From Nocardioides sp. S5 (GTDB taxonomy: Bacteria; Actinomycetota; Actinomycetes; Propionibacteriales; Nocardioidaceae): a stretch of 64,000 nucleotides of DNA. The stretch covers positions 868,001-932,000 of the forward strand of contig NZ_CP022296.1 in assembly GCF_017310035.1 (NCBI RefSeq), in the 5' to 3' direction. The translations under genes and the position numbers were made by a program. Below the pieces are notes generated by a model, which was not told the DNA's origin, made no database searches, and saw nothing but the letters and a program-made list of their open reading frames with translations. Shown here one piece after another: positions 36,591-44,340 of the stretch. Each line of letters starts with the position of its first letter. Position 1 is the stretch's first letter.

Positions 36591-36949
36591 GATGCGGTTC
36601 CTTCCTGCTGGGTGGGGTGGGGCTGCTCGTCGTCCTGCATCTGCGCGAGCACCCCGTCGAGCGCTGCGAAGCGCTCCTCGGCCCGGCGGCGGTGGCGCTC
36701 GATCCACTTCGTCATGAGGTCGAGCACCTCGGCTTCCAGGTGGACCGGGCGGCGCTGGGCCTCCCGGGTGCGGGTCACCAGCCCGGCGTCCTCGAGCACC
36801 TTGAGGTGCTTGGAGACGGCTTGGAGGCTGACGTCGTACGGCGCGGCCAGGTCGCCGACGGTGTGGTCGGCCTCCGTGAGGCGGGCCACCATGTCGCGGC
36901 GGGTCGGGTCGGCCAGGGCGGCGAAGACGCGGGAGAGCTGGTCGGCCAC
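36587..36949 (-). CDS. ArsR-family transcriptional repressor
   Basis: 120 residues. The winged-helix core is FAALADPTRRDMVARLTEAD, then PYDVSLQAVSKHLKVLEDAG and VTRTREAQRRPVHL. There are no Cys residues, so it is not a metal sensor of the ArsR/SmtB Cys type. This subclass (ArsR plus AHSA1 protein) is widespread in actinobacteria. It most likely represses its own operon through the two operators upstream. Start GTG 36949. Confidence 0.88.
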   Translation of the reverse strand: MADQLSRVFAALADPTRRDMVARLTEADHTVGDLAAPYDVSLQAVSKHLKVLEDAGLVTRTREAQRRPVHLEAEVLDLMTKWIERHRRRAEERFAALDGVLAQMQDDEQPHPTQQEGTAS

Positions 36950-36965
36950 GGTTCGTCCTTGTCTT

Positions 36966-36979
36966 CAACTGATCGGTTG
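36966..36979. promoter_or_regulatory. ArsR operator O1
   Basis: CAACTGATCGGTTG, CAAC/GTTG arms around GATC, positioned at the expected transcription start just below the -10 box. Confidence 0.65.
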
Positions 36980-36984
36980 ACAAC

Positions 36985-37014
36985 AACGTAGGACGGGGAC
37001 CCCCCGCTTGTCAA
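36985..37014 (-). promoter_or_regulatory. Promoter of the arsR operon
   Basis: On the minus strand TTGACA (37014-37009) and TACGTT (36990-36985) are 18 nt apart, the clearest two-hexamer promoter in the window. It is bracketed by two operator-like palindromes. Confidence 0.75.
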
Positions 37015-37025
37015 CCAGATGGTTG
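37012..37025. promoter_or_regulatory. ArsR operator O2
   Basis: CAACCAGATGGTTG, perfect CAACC/GGTTG arms. It overlaps the -35 hexamer, so a bound repressor would block RNA polymerase. Confidence 0.65.
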
Positions 37026-37102
37026 CGAAAGTGTCAGGGCTCGGGACGGCGTCGTCCCCGCTGCTGGTCCCGTGCGGCTGGGACCGGGCCGCGAGCTGCA
37101 CC

Positions 37103-37108
37103 TAGGAT
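37103..37108 (+). promoter_or_regulatory. -10 element, leaderless type (truA)
   Basis: TAGGAT lies 6 nt before the truA GTG start at 37115, with no separate ribosome-binding site. Confidence 0.55.
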
Positions 37109-37114
37109 CGGGGC

Positions 37115-37951
37115 GTGCGCCTGCGGATCGACTGTGCCTATGACGGCACCGACTTCTCCGGGTGGGCCGCCCAGCCGGGGCGGCGTACGGTCCAGGGCGA
37201 GCTGGAGGCGGCGCTCGCGACCGCACTGCGCCTGGAGCGGGTGCGGGTCACGGTCGCCGGCCGCACCGACGCCGGTGTGCACGCCCGTGGACAGGTGGTG
37301 CACCTCGACGTCGACCGCGAGGTCCTCGAGGCGTCCGCCGGTCGCGCGAGCGACGCACCGCTGGACGCCCTGGCCCGACGCGTGGACGGCATCCTTCCCG
37401 CCGACGTCCGCGTGCGCCGGGTCCACGAGGCGGCCGACGGCTTCGATGCCAGGTTCTCCGCGACCTGGCGCCGCTACGCCTACCGGATCGCGGACGCGCG
37501 GGAGCTGGGTGACCCGCTCGTCCGCCACCACGTCCTGGCGTGGGGGCACCGCCTGGACCTCGACGCGATGAACGCCGCCTCCGCCCCGCTGGTCGGACTC
37601 CAGGACTTCGCGTCCTTCTGCAAGCGGCGTGAGGGCGCGACCACGGTCAGGACGCTGCTCGACCTCACCTGGCGCCGCGACGAGGCCGGCCTCGCGGTCG
37701 GCACCGTGCGGGCCGACGCGTTCTGCCACAACATGGTGCGCGCGCTCGTCGGCTGCCTCGTCGCCGTCGGGGAGGGCAGCCGGCCGACGACCTGGCCGGT
37801 CGCCGTGCTGGCCGGCCGGCGCCGCGACCAGGGCGTGCGGGTGGTGCACGCGCACGGCCTCACGCTGGAGGAGGTCGGCTACCCCGACGACGACGAGCTG
37901 GCCGCCCAGGCCGAGCGCGCCCGAGCCCGACGAGAGGCCATCGATGCCTGA
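37115..37951 (+). CDS. truA: tRNA pseudouridine(38-40) synthase TruA
   Basis: 278 residues. The catalytic Asp is in VAGRTDAGVHARGQVVHLD; other family motifs are IDCAYDGTDFSGWAAQPG, FDARFSATWRRYAYRI and DAFCHNMVRALVG. Modifies the tRNA anticodon stem-loop. It follows rplQ closely in many bacteria; here an unrelated minus-strand block of four genes lies between. The end overlaps the next gene by 8 nt. Confidence 0.95.
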   Translation: MRLRIDCAYDGTDFSGWAAQPGRRTVQGELEAALATALRLERVRVTVAGRTDAGVHARGQVVHLDVDREVLEASAGRASDAPLDALARRVDGILPADVRVRRVHEAADGFDARFSATWRRYAYRIADARELGDPLVRHHVLAWGHRLDLDAMNAASAPLVGLQDFASFCKRREGATTVRTLLDLTWRRDEAGLAVGTVRADAFCHNMVRALVGCLVAVGEGSRPTTWPVAVLAGRRRDQGVRVVHAHGLTLEEVGYPDDDELAAQAERARARREAIDA

Positions 37952-38546
37952 GCACTACTTCTCCGCCGACCCCGCGGTGCCCTTCGAGCGGGAGTCCTTC
38001 ACCGCCGACCTGTGGGGCCACGAGCTGACGATCGACACGGGCTCGGGCGTCTTCAGCCGTGGCCACCTCGACCACGCGACCGCGGTGCTCTTCAGGGAGC
38101 TCGAGCCGCCGGTGCAGGGCCAGTTCCTCGACCTCGGGTGCGGCTACGGCGTCATCGGGCTGGCGATCGCGCGCGCGGTGCCGCTGGCCTCGGTGATCGG
38201 CGTCGACGTCAACGAGCGCGCCCTCCTGCTCGCCAACGACAACGCCCGCGCGGCCGGCGTGGCCTCGCGCTTCGTGGCGTGCCTGCCCGACCAGGTGCCC
38301 AGCGACCAGGTCTTCGACGAGGTCTGGTCGAACCCGCCGATCCGCATCGGCAAGGAGGCGCTGCGCGAGCTGCTGCTCACCTGGCTGCCACGGCTCGCGC
38401 CGAACGGCCGGATGGTGATGGTGATCGGCAAGAACCTGGGCGGCGACTCGATGCAGCGCTGGCTCACCGAGCAAGGATGGCCGACCGAGCGGCTGGCGAG
38501 CCACAAGGGCTTCCGCGTGCTCGAGACCCGGCGGGGCCACGCCTAG
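37944..38546 (+). CDS. SAM-dependent methyltransferase of the RsmC/RlmG (MTS) type
   Basis: 200 residues. The SAM loop is FLDLGCGYGVIGLA and the catalytic NPPY-type motif is WSNPPIRIGKEA, as in the small MTS domain proteins that methylate guanine N2 in rRNA. ATG 37944 overlaps the truA stop, consistent with an RNA-modification operon. The exact rRNA site is not deducible. It converges with the sortase gene, with which it overlaps by 4 nt. Confidence 0.85.
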   Translation: MPEHYFSADPAVPFERESFTADLWGHELTIDTGSGVFSRGHLDHATAVLFRELEPPVQGQFLDLGCGYGVIGLAIARAVPLASVIGVDVNERALLLANDNARAAGVASRFVACLPDQVPSDQVFDEVWSNPPIRIGKEALRELLLTWLPRLAPNGRMVMVIGKNLGGDSMQRWLTEQGWPTERLASHKGFRVLETRRGHA

Positions 38547-39253
38547 GCGGGACGGGTCGCCACGAGCACGCCGATCTTGTCGATGCGGTGCTCGGGGTTG
38601 TCGAACTCGTCGGACCAGTAGTTGCCGACGGCGTGGTCCTCGAGCGTGGCGCAGGTGGACAGCGTGATCATCGCCCGCGTCGCGGTCTCGCCCGGGCGCC
38701 CCGGGACCTCGGCCCGCTGAGCACGCAGCGACGCGGGCTCGCGGAACGACGTCCACCGGGTGCGGCGCACCTCGTAGACGAAGACGGTGTCGCCGCTGCG
38801 GACGCTGATCCGGTCGCCGCGGCGCAGCGACGGCGAGTAGCGCAGGGGAGCGGTGCCGCTCAGGCGGTGGCCGGTGACGATGAAGTTGCCGACCTCACCC
38901 GGCCCGACCCCGCCGCGCGGGCCGCGGGGTGACGCCATCTCGCCGGCGTTCTGCAGCGCGGTTCCGGGTGCGTCGTCCGGCGACCCGGGATAGCGCACGA
39001 CCGGGAAGTCGCTCATGCCCAGCTCGGGGACGGAGACGAAGGAGCGACGTGGCTCGGGCCGCTGCGCCTCGGCGGAAGGAGTCGGGCTGGGAGTGGGGGT
39101 GGCGCTCGGCGAGGGGGCCGGGGTCGGCGTCGGGCTCGTCGCGGACGGCGTACGCCTCTCGGCGGGCGCGGACGACCGCGGCTCCGGTGCGGCGCACCCC
39201 GCTGCCACCACGACGGCCGCCGCGGCGAGGAGGACTGCGGACCTGGCTGCCAC
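38543..39253 (-). CDS. Class E/F-type sortase with a lipoprotein signal
   Basis: 236 residues. The catalytic triad is His129 in IVTGHRLSG, Cys201 in LSTCATLED and Arg223 in PEHRIDKIG. The N-terminus is a lipoprotein signal peptide with the lipobox VAAGC (Cys20), followed by a Thr/Pro/Ser-rich linker of about 50 residues. Sortases usually have an N-terminal membrane helix, so lipid anchoring is a variation. Start GTG 39253: a leaderless TACCGT sits 7 nt upstream on the minus strand. No sorting-motif protein is obvious nearby. Confidence 0.88.
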   Translation of the reverse strand: MAARSAVLLAAAAVVVAAGCAAPEPRSSAPAERRTPSATSPTPTPAPSPSATPTPSPTPSAEAQRPEPRRSFVSVPELGMSDFPVVRYPGSPDDAPGTALQNAGEMASPRGPRGGVGPGEVGNFIVTGHRLSGTAPLRYSPSLRRGDRISVRSGDTVFVYEVRRTRWTSFREPASLRAQRAEVPGRPGETATRAMITLSTCATLEDHAVGNYWSDEFDNPEHRIDKIGVLVATRPA

Positions 39254-39260
39254 GACGTCG

Positions 39261-39266
39261 ACGGTA
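39261..39266 (-). promoter_or_regulatory. -10 element, leaderless type (sortase)
   Basis: Minus-strand TACCGT, then 7 nt to the GTG start at 39253. It shares a 63-nt divergent region with the aldo/keto reductase promoter. Confidence 0.5.
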
Positions 39267-39304
39267 CGCCGGCGGTGGGAGCGCTCGGCCCACCGTGGAC
39301 CGGG

Positions 39305-39310
39305 CAGGAT
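39305..39310 (+). promoter_or_regulatory. -10 element, leaderless type (aldo/keto reductase)
   Basis: CAGGAT, then 6 nt to ATG 39317. Confidence 0.4.
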
Positions 39311-39316
39311 GGGGCC

Positions 39317-40348
39317 ATGGCATACGTGGCGGCGGAGGACAGGTACGACGGGACGGGCATGCACTACCGCCCGACCGGCCGGAGCGGGCTGCGGCTCCCG
39401 GCGCTGTCGCTCGGGCTGTGGCAGAACTTCGGCACCGACCGCCCGGAGGAGGTGCAGCGAGCGATCCTGCGCCGTGCCTTCGACCGGGGCGTGACGCACT
39501 TCGACCTGGCCAACAACTACGGCCCGCCCTACGGCCGGGCCGAGGAGAACGTCGGGCGCTACCTCGACGACGACTTCAAGTCGCACCGCGACGAGCTCGT
39601 CATCTCCACCAAGGCCGGCTGGGACATGTGGCCCGGTCCGTACGGCCAGGGCGGTGGGGCGCGCAAGCACGTGCTGGCGTCCCTCGACCAGTCGCTGGGG
39701 CGGCTCGGTCTCGACTACGTCGACATCTTCTACAGCCACCGCTTCGATCCCGACACGCCTGTCGAGGAGACGATGACGGCCCTCGACACGGCGGTGCGCT
39801 CGGGCCGGGCGCTCTACGTCGGCATCTCGTCCTACTCGCCGGAGAAGACCCGCGAGGCGGCCACGATCGCCCGTGAGCTCGGCACGCCGCTACTCATCCA
39901 CCAGCCGTCGTACTCGATGCTCAACCGTTGGGTCGAGGACGGTCTCCTCGACGAGCTCGAGGAGCAGGGGATGGGTTGCATCGCCTTCACCGCGCTGGCC
40001 CAGGGCCTGCTCACCGACCGCTACCTCGACGGGGTGCCCCCGGACTCGCGTGCGGCGCGCGAGGACTCCACGGTGACCGGTCTCGACGACGACGTGCTCG
40101 CCCGCGTCCGGGCGCTCAACGGCATCGCCGAGCGCCGCGGGCAGAAGCTCGCCCAGCTCGCCCTCCAGTGGGTGCTGCGCGACGACCGGGTCACCAGCGC
40201 CGTGACCGGTGCCTCCAGCGTCGAGCAGCTCGACACCAACCTCGACGCGCTGTCGGGGCCGCCGCTCACCGACGACGAGCTCGCCGAGATCGACCGCCAC
40301 GCCGTCGAGTCCGGCATCAACCTCTGGGCGAAGCAGACCGAGGAGTGA
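39317..40348 (+). CDS. Aldo/keto reductase, YghZ-like (L-glyceraldehyde-3-phosphate reductase family)
   Basis: 343 residues. Close to E. coli YghZ/Gpr: YRPTGRSGLRLPALSLGLW, THFDLANNYGPPYGRAEENV, STKAGWDMWPGPYGQGG and DYVDIFYSHRFD. The tetrad Asp, Tyr, Lys and His is present. Reduces aldehydes with NADPH, including L-glyceraldehyde 3-phosphate and methylglyoxal in characterised relatives. Start ATG 39317; the upstream in-frame ATG at 39275 overlaps the divergent promoters. GTGA overlap with the next gene. Confidence 0.92.
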   Translation: MAYVAAEDRYDGTGMHYRPTGRSGLRLPALSLGLWQNFGTDRPEEVQRAILRRAFDRGVTHFDLANNYGPPYGRAEENVGRYLDDDFKSHRDELVISTKAGWDMWPGPYGQGGGARKHVLASLDQSLGRLGLDYVDIFYSHRFDPDTPVEETMTALDTAVRSGRALYVGISSYSPEKTREAATIARELGTPLLIHQPSYSMLNRWVEDGLLDELEEQGMGCIAFTALAQGLLTDRYLDGVPPDSRAAREDSTVTGLDDDVLARVRALNGIAERRGQKLAQLALQWVLRDDRVTSAVTGASSVEQLDTNLDALSGPPLTDDELAEIDRHAVESGINLWAKQTEE

Positions 40349-41727
40349 GCGACCGGAGCGGGGTCACGCGCGTCGTCGTGGTCGGCGCCGACGCGGCCGG
40401 GATGTCGGCCGCCCACCAGGCCTTGCGCACGGGGAGGCGCTACGGGCGCGAGCTCGCGATCACCGTCCTCGACAAGGGGGCCCACACCTCCTACAGCGCG
40501 TGCGGCATCCCCTACTGGATGGCCGGCGACGTCGACTCGGGCGACGAGCTCGTCGCCCGCACCGCCGATGCGCACCGCGAGTCCGGCATCGACCTGCGCC
40601 TGGGCGCCGAGGTGGTCGCCGCGGACCTCACGGCTCGCACCGTGACGCTGGCCGACGGCGAGGAGGTGGTCTGGGACGAGCTCGTCGTCGCCACCGGCGC
40701 CCCGGCCGTCGTGCCCGACTGGGCGCTGCGCCCCGACGGGACGACGTACGACGGCGTGGGCACGGTCAAGACGCTCGACGACGGCGCGGCTTGGCTCGAG
40801 CGCTTCGCCGAGGCCGGCGACGGTGCCCACGTGGTGGTCGTCGGTGCCGGCTACGTCGGGGTCGAGGTGGCCGAGGCCGCCATGCGCCACGGCTTCGGCG
40901 TCACCGTCCTGACCCGCGGTCGGGGCATGTCGATGCTCGAGGACGAGATGGCCGAGCGCGTCGACGTCGCGCTGTGCGAGGCGGGTGCGGAGGTCGTGCT
41001 GGGCGTCGAGGTGACCGGACTGGACATCGAGGACGGCCGGGTGACCGGGGTGCGCTGGGACGGAGGCAGCCGTGAGGCCGACCTCGTCGTGCTCGCGATC
41101 GGCGTACGCCCCGCGACGGACTTCCTCTCCGGCTCCGGGCTGGAGATGGCGGACAACGGAGCGCTTCGTCCCGACCCGCACGGGCGCGTGGCCGAGCACG
41201 TCTGGGCTGCCGGCGACTGCTGCCAGGTGCGACGCCGCATCGACGGCGCATGGGTGTTCCGCCCGCTGGGGACGTACGCCACGAAGCACGGCCGTGCGTT
41301 GGGCGACACCCTCGCCGGCGGCTCGCTGGCCTTCGACGGGATGGTCGACACCTCGATCACCCGCTTCGCCTTCGGCGAGGTGCACCTCGAGGTCGCCCGC
41401 ACGGGGCTGTCCCGCGCCGACGCCGAGGTGGCCGGGCACGACCCTGTCGTGCTGGTGACCGAGGGCACCACCGCCAGCGGCTACATGCCCGAGGCCGAAC
41501 CGATCGCGATCTGGGTGATGGCCGACCGGTCGACCCGGCGCCTCCTCGGCGTGCAGGTCGTGGGCGGTCGCGGTGCCGGCAAGCGCATCGACGCCGCGGC
41601 TGCCGTGCTGTGGGGCGGCGGCTCGGTCGACGACCTGGCGTGGATGGACCTGGCCTACGCGCCGCCGTTCGCGACCGCGTGGGAGGTCCTGCAGGTGGCG
41701 GCCCGGCGGGTTGCCGAGCGACTCTGA
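40345..41727 (+). CDS. FAD/NAD(P) oxidoreductase, CoA-disulfide reductase-like
   Basis: 460 residues. FAD-binding VVVGADAAGMSAAHQ, a single redox Cys in YSACGIPYWMAG (the CoA-disulfide reductase/NADH oxidase position), NAD(P)-binding VVVVGAGYVGVEVAEA, and a second FAD contact VWAAGDCCQV. The dimerisation domain follows. It could reduce CoA disulfide, coenzyme persulfide or O2. The GTG start overlaps the aldo/keto reductase stop, so the two are probably co-expressed in redox or aldehyde stress. Confidence 0.87.
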   Translation: MSDRSGVTRVVVVGADAAGMSAAHQALRTGRRYGRELAITVLDKGAHTSYSACGIPYWMAGDVDSGDELVARTADAHRESGIDLRLGAEVVAADLTARTVTLADGEEVVWDELVVATGAPAVVPDWALRPDGTTYDGVGTVKTLDDGAAWLERFAEAGDGAHVVVVGAGYVGVEVAEAAMRHGFGVTVLTRGRGMSMLEDEMAERVDVALCEAGAEVVLGVEVTGLDIEDGRVTGVRWDGGSREADLVVLAIGVRPATDFLSGSGLEMADNGALRPDPHGRVAEHVWAAGDCCQVRRRIDGAWVFRPLGTYATKHGRALGDTLAGGSLAFDGMVDTSITRFAFGEVHLEVARTGLSRADAEVAGHDPVVLVTEGTTASGYMPEAEPIAIWVMADRSTRRLLGVQVVGGRGAGKRIDAAAAVLWGGGSVDDLAWMDLAYAPPFATAWEVLQVAARRVAERL

Positions 41728-41746
41728 CAACTCGGTGGCAGTGCGG
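41724..41746 (+). repeat. Direct repeat copy A
   Basis: 23 nt beginning CTGACAACTCGG and ending GCAGTGCGG; it includes the TGA stop of the upstream flavoprotein gene. Copy B lies 105 nt downstream with one mismatch. Confidence 0.75.
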
Positions 41747-41784
41747 GCGAGCCCCTGAGGGATCCCCGGCTGGCCGGTGATCGC

Positions 41785-41820
41785 GCAGGTTGTCGGCCCT
41801 TGCAAGGCCTGACAACCTGC
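41785..41820. repeat. Large intergenic hairpin
   Basis: GCAGGTTGTC (41785-41794) pairs with GACAACCTGC (41811-41820), and the centre CCTTGCAAGG (41798-41807) is itself a palindrome. It lies between the two direct repeats. It could be a terminator for the upstream gene or a small mobile or extragenic palindromic element. Confidence 0.7.
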
Positions 41821-41828
41821 GGGAGTCC

Positions 41829-41851
41829 CTGACAAGTCGGTGGCAGTGCGG
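41829..41851 (+). repeat. Direct repeat copy B
   Basis: 23 nt beginning CTGACAAGTCGG, same end as copy A. It lies just before the promoter of the frameshifted acetyltransferase gene. Confidence 0.75.
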
Positions 41852-41875
41852 CCGACCGGCGCGGAGAATGCCGCC

Positions 41876-42618
41876 ATGGACCTCGAGATCGTCACGCTGG
41901 CCGAGCGCCCGGAGCTCATGGACGTCTTCTGGGACATGGAGACGTCGTGGCCGGAGTTCATGAAGCACGACCCGATCGGCAACGGCTACTACGCCTCGCT
42001 GGAGGAGTCGCCGACTTCGTCCTGGTCTGCCTCGACGCGACGGGTCGGATGGTCGCCAAGGCGCACTCCGTGCCCTTCGTGCTGCCGGAGGGCGAGCTGC
42101 CCGACGCCGGCTGGGACTTCGCGATCCGCAGCGGGCTGCTCACCCGGCTCTGGGGTGAGGAGCCGAACGCCTGCTCCGCGGTGGAGATCGCCATCGTGCC
42201 GGAGCTCCAGGGCGCCGGCCTCTCGGGTCGCATCGTCGCCGCACTGCGGGACAACGCCGCCCGGCTCGGCTTTGGCGAGCTGCTCGCGCCGGTGCGCCCC
42301 AACGGCAAGGCCGACGTCGGTGAGCCGATGGCGGCGTACGCCCTGCGCACCCGCGCCGACGGCCTCCCGGTCGACCCGTGGCTGCGGGTCCACGTGCGGG
42401 CCGGCGGGTCCATCGACCGCGTGTGTGCACGCTCGATGGTCATCCCCGGCACCGTGGAGGAGTGGCGCGAGTGGACCGGGCTGCCCTTCGACACCACGGG
42501 CCCCGTCGTGGTGCCCGGGGCCCTGGCGCCGGTGATGTGCGACGCCGAGCACGGCACGGCCGTCTACGTCGAGCCCAACGTCTGGGTCCGGCACCCCACG
42601 GGCGCACGGGGTCGATAA
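41876..42618 (+). pseudogene. GNAT-type acetyltransferase broken by a one-base deletion
   Basis: The first 44 codons from ATG 41876 read MDLEIVTLAERPELMDVFWD and end YYASLEE. From 42008 the reading continues in another frame: VADFVLVCLDATGRMVAKAH, then the acetyl-CoA motif VPELQGAGLSGRIVAAL, to a stop at 42618. Restoring one T in GAGTCGCC (as GAGTTCGCC) rejoins the two parts as EEFADFVLV. Together they make about 247 residues. Either a recent frameshift mutation or a sequencing error; codon use is unchanged after the break, which means any loss is recent. A -10-like GAGAAT lies 6 nt before the ATG. Confidence 0.82.
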
Positions 42619-42660
42619 CCACGAGACGCGGCGACCAGGGACAGGGGAGAATCCCTTCTC

Positions 42661-44340
42661 GTGGGTCACGTGGATGTCGCTGGAGTGCGTTACGAGCTGC
42701 CGGACGGGCGGGTGCTGCTCGATGACGTCAGCTTCCGTGTCGGCGACGGCCAGAAGGTCGCCCTCGTCGGCGCCAACGGGGCGGGCAAGACCACCCTGCT
42801 GCGCATCGTCACCGGGGACCTCACCCCCCACGCGGGCGTCGTGACGCGCTCGGGCGGGCTGGGCGTGATGCGCCAGTTCGTCGGCCACGGAGGTGGTGAC
42901 GAGACCGTCCACGACCTGCTGCTGTCGGTGGCCCCGCCGCGGGTGCGCACCGCGGCTGCGGCGGTCGACGCCGCCGAGCTCGCGTTGATGGACACCGACG
43001 ACGAGCGCACCCAGATGGCCTACGCCACCGCGCTGTCGGAGTACGCCGACGCCGGCGGCTACGACGTCGAGGTGACCTGGGACGTGTGCACCACTGCCTC
43101 CATGGGCCTGCCCTTCGACCGCGCCCGCCACCGCCTGCTCAGCACGCTGTCGGGCGGTGAGCAGAAGCGGCTCGTGCTGGAGTACCTCCTGCGCGGGCCC
43201 GACCAGGTGCTCCTGCTCGACGAGCCGGACAACTACCTCGACGTCCCCGGCAAGATCTGGCTCGAGGGCCGGATCCGGGAGTCGGCCAAGACGATCCTCT
43301 TCATCAGCCACGACCGCGAGCTGCTCGACAACACCGCGACCCGCATCGTGACCGTCGAGCTCGGCAGCGCCGGCAACCTCGTGTGGACCCACCCGGGCGG
43401 CTTCGCGAGCTACCACGAGGCGCGCAAGGACCGCTTCGAGCGCTTCGAGGAGATGCGTCGTCGCTGGGACGAGGAGCACGCGAAGATCAAGGCGCTCGTG
43501 CTCCGGCTGAAGATCAAGTCGGAGTACAACGACGGCATGTCCAGCCAGTACCGCGCCGCCCAGACGCGGCTGAAGAAGTTCGAGGACGCCGGTCCGCCGG
43601 TCGAGCAGCCGCGCGAGCAGCAGGTGACGATGCGCCTCAAGGGTGGCCGCACCGGCAAGCGCGCCGTCGTGTGCACCCATCTCGAGCTGTCCGGGCTGAT
43701 GCGGCCGTTCGACCTCGAGGTCTGGTACGGCGAGCGGGTGGCCGTGCTCGGCTCCAACGGCTCCGGCAAGTCGCACTTCCTGCGGCTCCTGGCCGCCGGC
43801 GGCAGCGACCCCGACGTCGAGCACCAGCCCGTCGGCGTACCTCCCGTGCCGGTGCCGCACACCGGAAACGCCAAGCTCGGCGCGCGGGTGCGACCGGGGT
43901 GGTTCGTGCAGACCCACGAGCACCCCGAGCTGGTCGGGCGCACCCTGCTGGAGATCCTGCACCGCGGCGACGAGCACCGCGACGGGATGGGCCGCGAGGC
44001 GGCGAGCCGGGTGCTCGACCGCTACGAGCTCGCGCACGCCGGCGAGCAGCGGTTCGAGTCGCTCAGCGGCGGCCAGCAGGCGCGCTTCCAGATCCTGCTG
44101 CTCGAGCTGTCCGGCGCGACCCTGCTCCTGCTCGACGAGCCGACCGACAACCTCGACGTGCAGTCCGCCGAGGCGCTGGAGGCCGGGCTCGAGGCCTTTG
44201 AGGGCACCGTGCTCGCGGTCACCCACGATCGCTGGTTCGCCCGCGGCTTCGACCGGTTCCTGGTCTACGGCGCCGACGGCGAGGTCTACGAGTCCGACGG
44301 CCCCGTGTGGGACGAGGGACGGGTGGCGCGGTCGCGATGA
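42661..44340 (+). CDS. ABC-F family ATPase
   Basis: 559 residues, two ATP-binding domains and no membrane spans. Walker A: VGANGAGKTTLLR and LGSNGSGKSHFLR. Signatures: LSGGEQKRLVLEY and LSGGQQARFQILL. Walker B: LLLDEPDNYLD and LLLDEPTDNLD. ABC-F proteins act on the ribosome E site in translation control or protect it from antibiotics. The sequence alone does not say which. GTG 42661 has GAGAAT 8 nt upstream, possibly a -10. Coupled to the next gene by ATGA. Confidence 0.93.
   Translation: MGHVDVAGVRYELPDGRVLLDDVSFRVGDGQKVALVGANGAGKTTLLRIVTGDLTPHAGVVTRSGGLGVMRQFVGHGGGDETVHDLLLSVAPPRVRTAAAAVDAAELALMDTDDERTQMAYATALSEYADAGGYDVEVTWDVCTTASMGLPFDRARHRLLSTLSGGEQKRLVLEYLLRGPDQVLLLDEPDNYLDVPGKIWLEGRIRESAKTILFISHDRELLDNTATRIVTVELGSAGNLVWTHPGGFASYHEARKDRFERFEEMRRRWDEEHAKIKALVLRLKIKSEYNDGMSSQYRAAQTRLKKFEDAGPPVEQPREQQVTMRLKGGRTGKRAVVCTHLELSGLMRPFDLEVWYGERVAVLGSNGSGKSHFLRLLAAGGSDPDVEHQPVGVPPVPVPHTGNAKLGARVRPGWFVQTHEHPELVGRTLLEILHRGDEHRDGMGREAASRVLDRYELAHAGEQRFESLSGGQQARFQILLLELSGATLLLLDEPTDNLDVQSAEALEAGLEAFEGTVLAVTHDRWFARGFDRFLVYGADGEVYESDGPVWDEGRVARSR

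Noticed and set aside
42661..44340. Calling the ABC-F protein an antibiotic-resistance factor
   Set aside because: The interdomain linker that decides this cannot be judged without alignment; housekeeping ABC-F proteins look the same at motif level.
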